Positions 40,701 through 52,700 of a stretch of 64,000 nucleotides of DNA are shown here, one piece after another. This DNA comes from Sclerodactyla briareus (lineage: Eukaryota; Echinodermata; Holothuroidea; Dendrochirotida; Sclerodactylidae): assembly GCA_026419785.1 (NCBI GenBank), contig JAODTK010005561.1:124001-188000 (forward strand), written 5' to 3'. The notes under the pieces were generated by a model. The model was not told the origin of the DNA. It saw nothing but the letters and a program-made list of their open reading frames with translations, and ran no database searches. Both the position numbers and the translations under genes were made by a program. Numbering within the stretch: the first letter of the stretch is position 1; the number at the start of each line of letters is the position of its first letter.

Positions 40701-43700
40701 AGTCTATTCTGCAACTATTATTTAGTGTGTGTAAGTTTATTGCCCTTTTTAACACTATATTCTCGATTGGGGACATCTTCCGCCATGCTTCGAAGATTTT
40801 TTCACAACCAAAATATACAACATGAATATGATCTAGACCACAAACTTGTTGCTGTGTTGATAAACATTATCTCATCTTCTGCCATGCTTTGAAGTATTTT
40901 CTAACAACATAAATATGATCTTGACCAAACATGTTGCTGTGTCGATAAATGTTATCTCATCCTAATCTCATCTAGTGCTCCTGCCAGCCCACGTGGACAC
41001 TACCGTGAGGTGGACCAGGAATGACGAACCTCTCAAAGAGACCCCCCACCTGCACCTATTGGAGGAGGATGAGGAAGGCGTGTACACCCTGGAGATTGAG
41101 GAGACAGAGATCACAGACAGCGGCATCTACCAGGCTGAGGTATCTAACCAGTACGGCAGTGTCGCTACCAGGTGCAAGGTAGACGTTGATGGTGAGTCTA
41201 TAAACGAACAATTGCGAGGAACTATATTGATGAGGAGGTCAATGACATGACTGAAATAGTGAGGAAATAGTCAGCTTATTGCATGGAAGGCTTAAACGCA
41301 TTGACCAGGCAAAAAACTGAAGGCTTTTTCCATCTACTAAGCAGATATCGACTCCATAATGAGTATCCTAGAGAAATAATTCACAAAGTTGTTGAATTGT
41401 GCAGTGTTGTTTCCAAGTTCGAATAGTGTAGCACAGAGATTAATGTGTGGGGTATACATTAGTTTAGATAGACCTCATGAAGTTCTACTGTCAGAGTTAG
41501 TAGCCTTGTTTCATCTGTTTTTTATGTTTACCTCTTTTGATGAAATGTTGCAGATTAGTTCAACAGGGACAGTTCTTGGAGTCAACTCTTTCTAGCTTGT
41601 GTGAACCTTTCATAATATGTAAGAATTGAGAATCAATCCAATGAGAGGTAGCATATCTTGAATAAATGAAAGTGCCCGAATTCAGGGCACTGTTACTATT
41701 TAATATAGCTGTACAATATGGCAGATGTTTGATGAAATCATTAACGAGTCCTGATTGCCTAAAAAAATAATGCATGTTAGTCAAAGTTAGCCAATTTTCC
41801 AGTGCTAAAATAATAGCCAACAAATTATGTTTCGTTGCTGAACATTTGAGTTTTAACATTCTTCTAAAGTCGGATCCTATGTCCATAATTTTGATTTTTC
41901 ATTTTGTCACAGAGAAATACATGGACAAGTACTCAAGCTACAGCCGGCCACGGTTCACTCAGGTCCTACGGGACATGATGATAGTAGAGGGCAGTGCAGC
42001 CAGACTAGACTGTAAGATTACTGGCATCCCTGAACCAGAAATACGATGGTATGTGCAGTATAGTATATTTATATTACGCTCCTCCAAACCCCACCCAAAC
42101 ATTTTCTGACACTTAATTGGCAGTCACGACAAACAATGTTTCCTTGCCACCAGTACCCCATAGGCCTTTGAGCTCTAGTTTCTTGTAGATCCCATGGCTG
42201 CTGGTAAGTTTCTTGTATTTAGCTTTCTCGTTCACTGTTTTCTATTGATGAGTTCTCCATATGAGGTTCTGCTCAGCAAGGATGCAGACCTGGATACTGC
42301 GCCTGATGTCCGCGGTGAATCCCTTACGAAGTACATGGAATAAGGCGATGCCTCTTTGGTGGTACCTTAATGTGGGAGTGGGGGTCATCACACAGACGGC
42401 AACTTACGATTGCCTCCCCCTCTTTTGTCCCTGCTCCAATCCCTTGAGCTGAGCGTCCAACGTGAAGACCACAGGTACCATTTTGTCTTTGGTATGACCC
42501 CGACTGGGAATTGAACCCCAGTTTACCGGGTAGGTTAGTAGGCTTTGAAGCTATAATGGTACTGTGCCCAACCAATCAGTGTGACTACCAGTAGTATTAA
42601 AAAAAAAGGTGAAATACAGTACAGTAACTGAGTGGTTAGCACAGCAATTAGAGTGTGAGATTGCCACAAGGGAGATCAGGATTTGGATCCCAGTTGGGTC
42701 AAGCACTTTGGAAATGGTACTTGTTGTCTTCTTGCTGGGTACTCAGCACAGAAAACTGGAGCATGGAAAAAAGAGTTAGACATGTTGCTGTCCTTGTGTG
42801 TGACTACTCAACCTCCATGTTAAGATACCATCAAAAGAAGCATAGCCAGTAGCATAGCCAGTGCAGTATCCCAGTCTGCAGCCTGCGGTCTGCAGTCTGT
42901 AGCCTTGCTGAGCCTTGTATAGAGTCAAGCCCCGGCTCTGCAATACCCGTAGTAAGAAATCATTAATACAAAACAGTCAGCAAGAAAGAATATAGGAGAC
43001 TTACCAGCGGCTATGAGATCCATGAGGAACTGCTACTACTCACAATATTTTCATAAAAGAAATTGTCAAATAATATTCATGAGGGGAAAGACTATTTATG
43101 TTATGTGGCCAACAATTAACCATCCTAACTAGAATACAAAACATGCAATAGTGGGCTGATACATGAATCTTACCAAGTACAAAATTCACAAAGAATTTGC
43201 AGACAATCTCTCTTAATTTGTTCAATAAAGTCTGATATTTTACGAATATGAGTCAAATTATGAGTGCATTGGATATTTATAGTATGTCATGTGACCACCT
43301 ACATGTACAAGGATCACAAGAAAGTTCATGATGTCCAGCAGTACTTGTTCATGTATATTAATATGGAACAACTGTGTACAGTATGATACAATAAATACAG
43401 GCTTATATAATGCTTTTTACACCGGCTTCAAAGCGCTTCACGGATATTACCCCTGATCATTAGTGACTTGTCACACCCGTACTAGATAGCGCGCATTTCT
43501 GGCTACAACTAGACATTTGCAGTGGGTTAAACGCCAACGTGTATATCCCTGCAGAGAAGCCTTTGTGGACCTTGTCTTTTATTTTCGTGTAAAACCTGCA
43601 AAATAGAGGGCAGCAGACATGCAGTGATGCCCAATTTCGAACTCTTCCGAGATTTCACTGGGGCAGACATGTGTACCAAGTTTCAGATCAATGGATGAAT

Positions 43701-46700
43701 GCCGTGAAGAGTAATGCGCTAAAGCCTAAAGTGTCCGCGGCGGAGCCTGCGATGCGGCGGTGGCGACCCACCCAAAATCATAACCTCCCCGAACACTCCC
43801 CGCGCGGATATAATGGAAGATGATATAATATACCAATACTGTAAAGTGTGTTACTTGTTTTGTAGGTACAAAGATCATAAGGAGGTACAGGATGGTCAGC
43901 ACTATTCGTTTGAGTACGGAGATGACAATGAGACATATACACTGGTAGTACAGGAAGCGTTCCTACAGGATGCTGGAACATACACCTGCCAGGCATCCAA
44001 CCTCATGGGACGAATCTCCTGCGACAGCAGCGTCAAGGTCAAGAGTAAGTTATATCTGGGTTCAGTGAGAGCTCACACTCCTGCGAGAAGCACTAAGCCA
44101 TGTTCACTCCTCATTGTGGCAACTGATTGTGGGGGTGGTGGAGTTGGAGGGGGGGGGGGGGGAATTTTCGACTGAATGAAACTTAATCTATTCGTATAAT
44201 GAGTACAGTCAGTGACACAGGTTTAGTTTATGCCTGACATGCTTCATCGGGCCAAGGGGTTACATACTCTCTCCTCGTAAAGTTTACTAGTGAGTCTGGT
44301 CTTGCCTAATAAATAGCATCATTATGCATACATGTCAGTGTATGTATTAATTTTGATAGTTTGCATTATATTTAATTGTATGCATTATCTTTCATTGTTA
44401 GCATTATCTAAAATTTAGAATGATGATTACCCAACGTTGATCGTATGATAAAATCTAACTAATCATTTCTCAAGCTTCGACAAATGAGCTCAGTTTTAAT
44501 TTAAACACACAGTAGCTTGCTTCTTCCTATTTCAATAACCCTCCTTTGATGTCAGTTGAGTAATACTGCAGGGAATACTACAATCGTGGACAGAGACGGC
44601 TCTGCCATAACATGATTCTTGGGTATGGATTAGGGTAATATTAGAAATCTTCAATATCTTATCTAGAATATCAATGTTATTGTTCATTTTTTTTCTTATT
44701 CACAGCTGCTGGAGCTGATAGTGATGTTGAGTAAGTATTCTACATATGTTCTTCTTTTTTATTTGCATATTTTCCCAATTGCCTTTTTTACTCCAAGGCA
44801 CAATTTCCCAACAGTACTCCATGGGATATCATTGAAGTGCACTGCTCACCTGGTGAGAGAGGTGGATAAGGCAGAGGCATTAGGAAGACCCATTGAGTCC
44901 TACAAGCTTGAGAAGCTTTACATAGATTGGATCATCTATCAACAAGGATTTAGACATTGCAATTTTGCCAGAACATTGGAGGCCGTGCATAAAAAAGTAA
45001 CAATACTCAAAACTAGAGCAAATTTTGTGATTTCTCAATATTAGATGGATGGTGACATGACTATGTAATGTTTGTCATATATTGATTGTTGTAGAATTCA
45101 CAATAACAGTATTTGTGAAAGACTATATGGAATTCTTGAGCTATTAAATGTTTTTCAAAGAAAATTCGGTACCTGAGTGCAGTTTAGATCAACCAAATTT
45201 TTCGCTACCTTGATACCATTACTTGAGTGGCATGTATTTATGTCGCAGGAAAGCAAAGAGTATTGGAAGAGAAATAATATCGTAATGAATTACCACCTTG
45301 CATAAAATTTTTAGCTTTTATGTTTGTCAGGATATATGAGTGTATTAGTAACTGTTTTCCTGTTATTCACAATTACAGGACTTGGAGGACAGTACACCAC
45401 GTTTCAGGACCCCCGAGGACATAATCCCTGTGAAACAGCGTATGGTTGCACCCTTCTTCAGCCTTCCTCTCTCTCGAAAGACATTTGAGATCGACATCAC
45501 TGCCAAGATGAGCTGTGCTGTCCAGGGCAACCCAAAGCCCAATGTCAGCTGGACAAAGAATGGGCAACCCCTGACGGCGAGCAGTCGCTGCCTCATCTCC
45601 TACAGGCTAGGCATCTGTACTATCGAGATCATGCGAGCGACCCTGGCTGATACAGGGACGTATGCCTGCGTGGCCAAAAACAGCGAAGGGGATGGTACAA
45701 CTGTGGCTGAACTGGTCATAGTCGAAAGTGAGTGTTGTCTCAACTGTCGTCATAGTGATTAGACATAATCTCAGACAAAGTAACAAATTTATAAATGTGT
45801 AGCTTCATTCCAATTGCTGGGTACCAGCCCCGCTTTGTACTCATTGGAGCAGTTACTAGTTCTTTTTTTTTTTTTTTTGCTCAGGATCAGTCGAGAAATC
45901 ACGAAGTCTTTTGGCTTTCTGGTTTGTTCTCATAAATACTGCATGGTCCAATGATCCAGTCTATACTGACTAATCAATGGAGTTTCTACTACTCTAATAC
46001 TTTACAAAAACATATACCCACAGCTACTCCAAAATATAATTCCTGGGCGATTTGTAGTTTGTAGATGCAGATTCATGACCAATTAATTTTTTTTTCTACA
46101 AAAACCAGGTCTGAGCGAGGACGATGAAACCTACAACTATATTCGTCCATCATTCCCCAAGGGACTGCGAGACATGGAGAGTGAGGGAGGGTCGTGTGGC
46201 CAGGATGAAATCAGAGTCTCTGGCTACCCCGCCCCAGAGGTTACATGGTAAGTGATCCCCATCAGATTCAACTTTTGGTGTGAATGTTTTGGCTGGAGGC
46301 ATTGAGAATGAACAGTTGAACTGCAGCTGCAAATCACACTGTAACAATAATGATTGCTGCCAGGTATCACTGAGTCATGTCGTCTACTGTAAGGTAATGT
46401 CCATCATTATATTGAGATTTATTATGTTAGGATCTTGGCTACAGCTAGGCTGAAGAAGCTGCAGCCTTGCTGCAAATCACTCTGTAACGATAATGATTGC
46501 TGCCAGGTATCACTGAGTCATGTCGTCTACTGTAAGGTAATGTCCATCGTTATATTGAGATTGATTATGTTAGGATCTGGCTACAGCTAGGCTGAAGAAG
46601 CTGCAGCCTTGCTGCAAATCACCCTGTAACAAAAATGATTGCTGCCAGGTATCACTGAGTCATGTCGTCTACTGTAAGGTAATGTCCATCATTATATCGA

Positions 46701-49700
46701 GATTGAGTATGTTAGGATCTTGGCTACAGCTAGGCTGAAGAAGCTGCAGCCTTGCTGCAAATCACTCTGTAACGATAATGATTGCTGCCAGGTATCACTG
46801 AGTCATGTCGTCTACTGTAAGGTAATGTCCATCGTTATATTGAGATTGATTATGTTAGGATCTGGCTACGCTAGGCTGAAGAAGCTGCAGCCTTGCTGCA
46901 AATCACCCTGTAACAAAAATGATTGCTGCCAGGTATCACTGAGTCATGTCGTCTACTGTAAGGTAATGTCCATCATTATATCGAGATTGAGTATGTTAGG
47001 ATCTTGGCTACAGCTAGGCTGAAGAAGCTGCATGCAGCCGGGATGCGAAAAAACAATATAAAGCACTCATGCATGTTGTCCTCTGCAAAATCATCTTCAT
47101 TGTTGAGATTTTCATCATCAAGTTAGCAATTTGAGAATATCTTGCAGTTGCCCACAATTATACAAACCTGTCTGTATCTACCAGGCTCAAGGACGGAGTT
47201 GAGATTGAGGGTGATGACCGTATTTCAGTGGAGCGTGCCCTGGGGGTGTGGAGACCCTGATCATCGCAGGTGTCGCACCCACAGATTCTGGCCGATACCA
47301 GGTCATGGCCAGCTCTGCTGCAGGGAGCCTCCGTTGCAGCTGACCTCATTGTTGTGGACCGGGAGTTATCACAGTACAGGGTATCCCAGGATCGGGGAGG
47401 ACCTACAGTGACATAGCTAGCAGGTGGAAGTGGGTCCTGGCTAATGCTAAACAGTTACCCCCATTCTTCCTCACGATAAACTTGCTGATACAGTAGTTTC
47501 AAATCCAAGAGTTTTTTTGCATTCATTCTGTCTGGTTGATGGTGTCCGACCAGAATGATGAATAATTATTTTTTGTAGCTAGCACTGCTATTGAGGCATT
47601 AGTACATGTAATGGGAGAAGGGAATAGAAATAAAATGCATACTTGCATCCTAAAAATCTTGGATATCTGAACGGAATTATTGTGGTCAGGTCTGAATTCA
47701 TTAAAAATTGTTTGAAAATCATTTCTATGTCACTTTTATCATTGATAACATTTCTTCTCCCCAACAGTTGAGGCTGATGTGGACACGGACGATGAAGGTG
47801 ACGGCAAGCGGCAGAAGAGGCGGAAACGCAAAGCTCCCAAGCACAAGGAAGTCGACTTCGATGAGAGGGAGAAGCCTGCCATCTCTAAGACCCTCTTAGC
47901 CCGTAGACTCGCCAAGAAACCAAGAGATTACTCTCCTTCCCTCACCTCTGAAGGGATTAGTGTGAGCGAACTCCAACAGCATTATCGTACCCGAAAGACA
48001 GGCGAACAATACGTAGAGAGTGACCGCTGGACTGCAAACATCGCAGTCTCTCCAGTCAGGACTGTCGGCAGGAGAAGAGGTCCTTCTCCAATGATAGAGG
48101 GCGCTCTTTCTCCGTTGATCCTTGGCAGGCGTGCCTCCACACCTTCGATATCGTACACACCCACTTCACCATACATGAGGCAGCGATCGGCATCTCTGAT
48201 TCCTTCAGAGGAAGGGAGAGTCACCCCGAGCAAGGTTCCACCTAGCCCTGGATACCGTACACCAACCCCACAGTTGATTGTCTACCGGGCAGGCACGAAG
48301 GGTTACTATGTGCCGAAGAGGGCGCCATCACCTAAGAAGGGTGAACGGAGAGGTCGGTCACCAACAAAGCGTGGAGAGTCCTCTATACCCAGACCAGAGA
48401 GTATGGTGGTCGATACCAAAAGACCAGAGGTCCAACTGGAAACAGAGACTTCATGTTCACAAGACCCCCCCAGGAATGTGGCTGATACAAAGGCCTCCAA
48501 GGCTGCAAACCTTCCTCCCTCCAGTGCTGAAGGTGTGAGGATACCATCTCGGTCCTCAGTGGAACACGACGAATTCCATCGGCCATCATCAAGAGCGATC
48601 AGTCGAGCGCATGCAGAGGCTCACTCCAACCCAACGAGAGAGGCCTTACACCCCAACGAGTCCTTCTCAAAGAAGAACACCAGTGAGTCCGTCTCGCAGA
48701 AGAACACCAACTGATAGGTCTTCCACACCAACGAGCCCTGCACGTAGAGCAGCACCACGTCCGTTCACACCCACCAGCCCTTCACAAAGACAGAGACTCA
48801 CTCCAGTGAGAGGGAGAGACCTTTCACGCCAACCCAGTCCTTCCAGGGTCAGTTCTAGAGAGTTCATGGAGCGAGGATTCGCCAGATCAATTTCCAGAGA
48901 TTCCAAGGACTCCAGTGAAAGGTCTAGGTCAAGAACTCCATCGAAAGGTTCCAGGATAGACCTGGACACCCACTCGAAGACTGTGTCCTTCAAGCGAGAT
49001 GCCAGGTCTCCCCTCCCATTTGATGAAGCCAGAAGCCCAGGGGAAGGGGGTCCAAAGGGAAGCAGCATTGCTCCACTCCCACCAGAGTATGAACGTTAGG
49101 CTAGTGTCAACTTCTCGTGGACATGAGCGGATCTCTCCACTCCCACCTGGGGTCAAGGGCAAAAAGAAACCCAAGTTCCAAAGGAATTTGAGCGCCGGTA
49201 CACAAGCGACACAGAGTCCGATCGAGAGTTCATGCTCTAAGGGGTACAGCACCTTCAGACATCAGAAGGATAGAGGCAAGTCACCTGCCACCATGGGGAG
49301 CACCTCCTCGGTCACCTCCCAGCGTCTCAGATTCTGGAAGATCTAGGCAGTCACCAGCTTCCTATCGGAAAGCGAGGAGGGGAAAGAAATGACTCATGCA
49401 AGATACCTGAAGGAAGCCCAGAGTGACAGAACCAGGATCCATTCATCAGGCTACTCATCCAGACCAGCACCTGAATCTCCCAGTACCAGAACAAGGAGGG
49501 AATCTCCTTCTACCAGAGATTCTATCGACGAGGGATTTATCAGCGGAGGGTCACGGGAGTCTCCAAGTCACCGAATGAGAGAATCTCCCAGCTACAGGAC
49601 ACGCTCGAGAGAAACAGTTCACACCAGGGAATCACCAAGCTATAGGGCTAGCGAGTCGCCGATTCGTCGGTCAAGAGAAACAACAACCTCATCTAGAATG

Positions 49701-52700
49701 AGAGAGACAACAAGTTACACAACAAGGGAATCGCCCAGCTTCAGAACTCGGGAGTCACCAAGCCTGAGAAGGCTGCGAGAGAAAGAACCATGTCTCCAAG
49801 TAACCGAGAATCACCAAGCTACGGTTCTTATGCTTCCTTCAAGGAATCGCTGAGCAGGAGTTCTCCAGCCTCCTTCCGTGAAAGAGAGGTTGCTTCCCAG
49901 AGGAAATCCTCAGCGCCCCCTAGATACAGGACTACAAAGGAACCCCCAATGACAAGCTATGACTCGTATAGGTATAGTAGCTCATATGAGCCATCTGGAC
50001 ACAGACAAGGAAGAGACTCATACAAGTATTCCAAGGAATCAAGCAGATATTCCTCAAGAGGAGGATATGACAGCGACCGACAGAGGCATCCACGAAGAGA
50101 CCATGACGACAGGCACCATCAAAGGAGACACTACGATGATGAACGGTCCTATGACCTCTCCTTCGGCGATTCCATCAGGGAGGAACTGGGAGAGATCGAG
50201 GAACTGCCCAGAGATCCAGTAAGGCGGAAACCTGGCAAGGAAGCAGAGAAGGAGGGACCTCCACTTTTCCTGAAATACCTGAGGGATGTGAGCGTCATGG
50301 AAGGAAGACGTGTCATCCTTGAAGTCGAGGTTGCAGGTGAGAAATGAAAGAGATCAACTAGGTGGTTGATTTGATTTGATTTGATTTGATTGCTACGGGT
50401 TCAGGAAGCCAATTTGACACATCGTGGAACCCTAACCGAATTTTTGATCGTGGATGAGCACCGGCGACAACCGCGCCTTCTCTTCTCGACTAGTGCTCAG
50501 ATGATATCGAGGCAGGAGTGACACCAATCCCTGCTCCCGGGACCGCAATTTACGTCCCCATCCGACGGACGGTCAGTGAACTCCAGGACCTGACCCCACT
50601 TGTAAGAACCTGGAGGAGCGGGAAAGATGTTCGACGCGACTGCTCAAAGCGACCGACGGTACCTATTGCAAGTTTGCCCCCGAAAAACAAACCCCCCGAA
50701 ATTACCAATGCCCACTGCCTCAACAGCCAGGACCAGGAACCTAAGACTAGGAACACGCCAGTCGAACTTCAAATACAGCCACTTCTGGACAAATGCACGG
50801 TGCACTGGCTGCTGGAATTCGAACACAGAGGACTGTTGCACGCCAAAGCAGACACTGATACCGCTCTACTATTCTCCCTCAGCCCCCCACCTTCATCTTC
50901 GGAAGTCTCCTCTGTTCAGAGCGAACTGCCTTGCAGTTTGTGGATTATTTATATTTCAACGGGTAGGTACCACATTTTTCAAAAATGTGGGAGACAGCCT
51001 CTAGGTCTGGAACTACTCATGAACTGAGGGTGGGTTGAACTAGGGCATGCTTCCTGTAGGGATTTGGCCTCCAAAGGTGCTAACCGGTTTGCTGCAAAAA
51101 GTGAGGGGAGTCCCCGCCCTCCGGTTTTGGGAGGACATCCAAGGATTTTAAAACTGAACGAAGGAGAATAAAAAATGAGGAACAATGATAATCATTTCAT
51201 TTTCAGGGTTTATCATAGCTTTATACCTTCATGCAATGGACATAATGTTCAATGCTGTTCAGAAAAAGTCAACCGGTACATGCCTTAATACTATGAATTG
51301 AAGTTCCGTTGTCCTTTCTGTTTACTTGTTATGGATTGATCCAGTAATCAATTATACTGAATCTAAGTCTCTGTATTTTCCACTCCCAGGTACCAGCCGA
51401 TGGATGTAGCCTGGCTGGAAACGTCAAGGACCTCCCTGATTGCGTGATTTTTCCGCTACATCAACCGGGGCAATATCTGCCAGCTGGAGATACAGAAGAC
51501 TCCAGAAGACTTGCAAGTACACCTCGAAGTACTCAACGACCTGGGCGATGCCGACTTCCCTGTGCAACGTCTCAGTTTCAGGTGAGCCCTCCTTAGCTTC
51601 AGAAAGCGTGGAAATGTGTTTCACCGAGTAATTTCACTGGTAAAACCACTTGATCAGTTGTCATGTCTTCGCGATTGAATCACCATAAAAAGATTTGCCA
51701 TATCTCCACGATACTGCCTCTCCTACTGAAAAATGTCCTTTTTGCTCATTTTGGTTTTTTCAGTTTCATAAAATTCAGTAAGATTTACTAGTTCAGCAGT
51801 GAACAGATGACATTGTATGTTCCATTTGGCTAAACAATAACAATGAAAGGTTAGCTATAATATTTAATCTAGGATTCTTTAGATAGAGATCCATATTTTG
51901 ATATATGTAGAAGACAACTTAGAAGGATAGGTTAGTGCAGTCAGCGTTTTAGTTTCACTGTGCCCCAGAGCTCTGTGTAACCTGTATATATATCTTACTG
52001 ATACAGAGGAGCCAAGTGTCAGCATCAGTGTCACTGGGACTCAGGAGGTCAGTTACAGTGCCGGCCAACATGCAGCCATGGACGAAGACCACATACCACC
52101 GGAGTTCTTTGAGGAACCAGAATCTGCCGTCGTCGACGAAGGCCAGACTGCCAGATTCGTCTGTGACGTGGATGGAGAGCCAATCCCAAAAGGTATGATG
52201 GATCATCACGTTCGCATGCATGCGTTGCAACAAGCTGTGCACTATGATTACAAATAAAATCAATTTAATGAATTCAAGGAAAATATTCCTATCTATCAAA
52301 AATAGTTCATGTCACAGAGACAACTGCTTTGATTTGTTGGAGACCATGCTAGTGCAAATGACCAGGGTGATATTACTCTTTTTTCCATTGGAGTGCATGC
52401 CTGGTTTCTATGGCCAGGGCAAAAAAAATTCTCTTTTATTGGAGAGCATGCTAGTTCAAATGACCAGGGTGATATTACTCTCTTTTTTTCGGTTGGAGAG
52501 CATGCCAGGGTGATATTACTCTCTTTTTTTCGGTTGGAGAGCATGCCAGGGTGATATTACTCTTTTTTTTTTTTTCCTACCAGGGTGATAGTATTCTTTT
52601 TTATCAGCGAGCATGCCTAGTTCCTATGGCCAGGACGATATTACACTTTGTTTGGATAAAGAGCATTCCTGGTTCCTATGGCAATATCATACTTGTTCGT

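Noticed and set aside
48667-49068. Minus-strand 133-residue open frame
   Set aside because: It is a shadow of the Ser/Pro/Arg-rich coding exon on the + strand and has no domain signature.
1213-51581. Whole gene is a pseudogene
   Set aside because: Splice sites, phases, domain order and the kinase are intact over 50 kb; frame breaks cluster in homopolymers and look technical.
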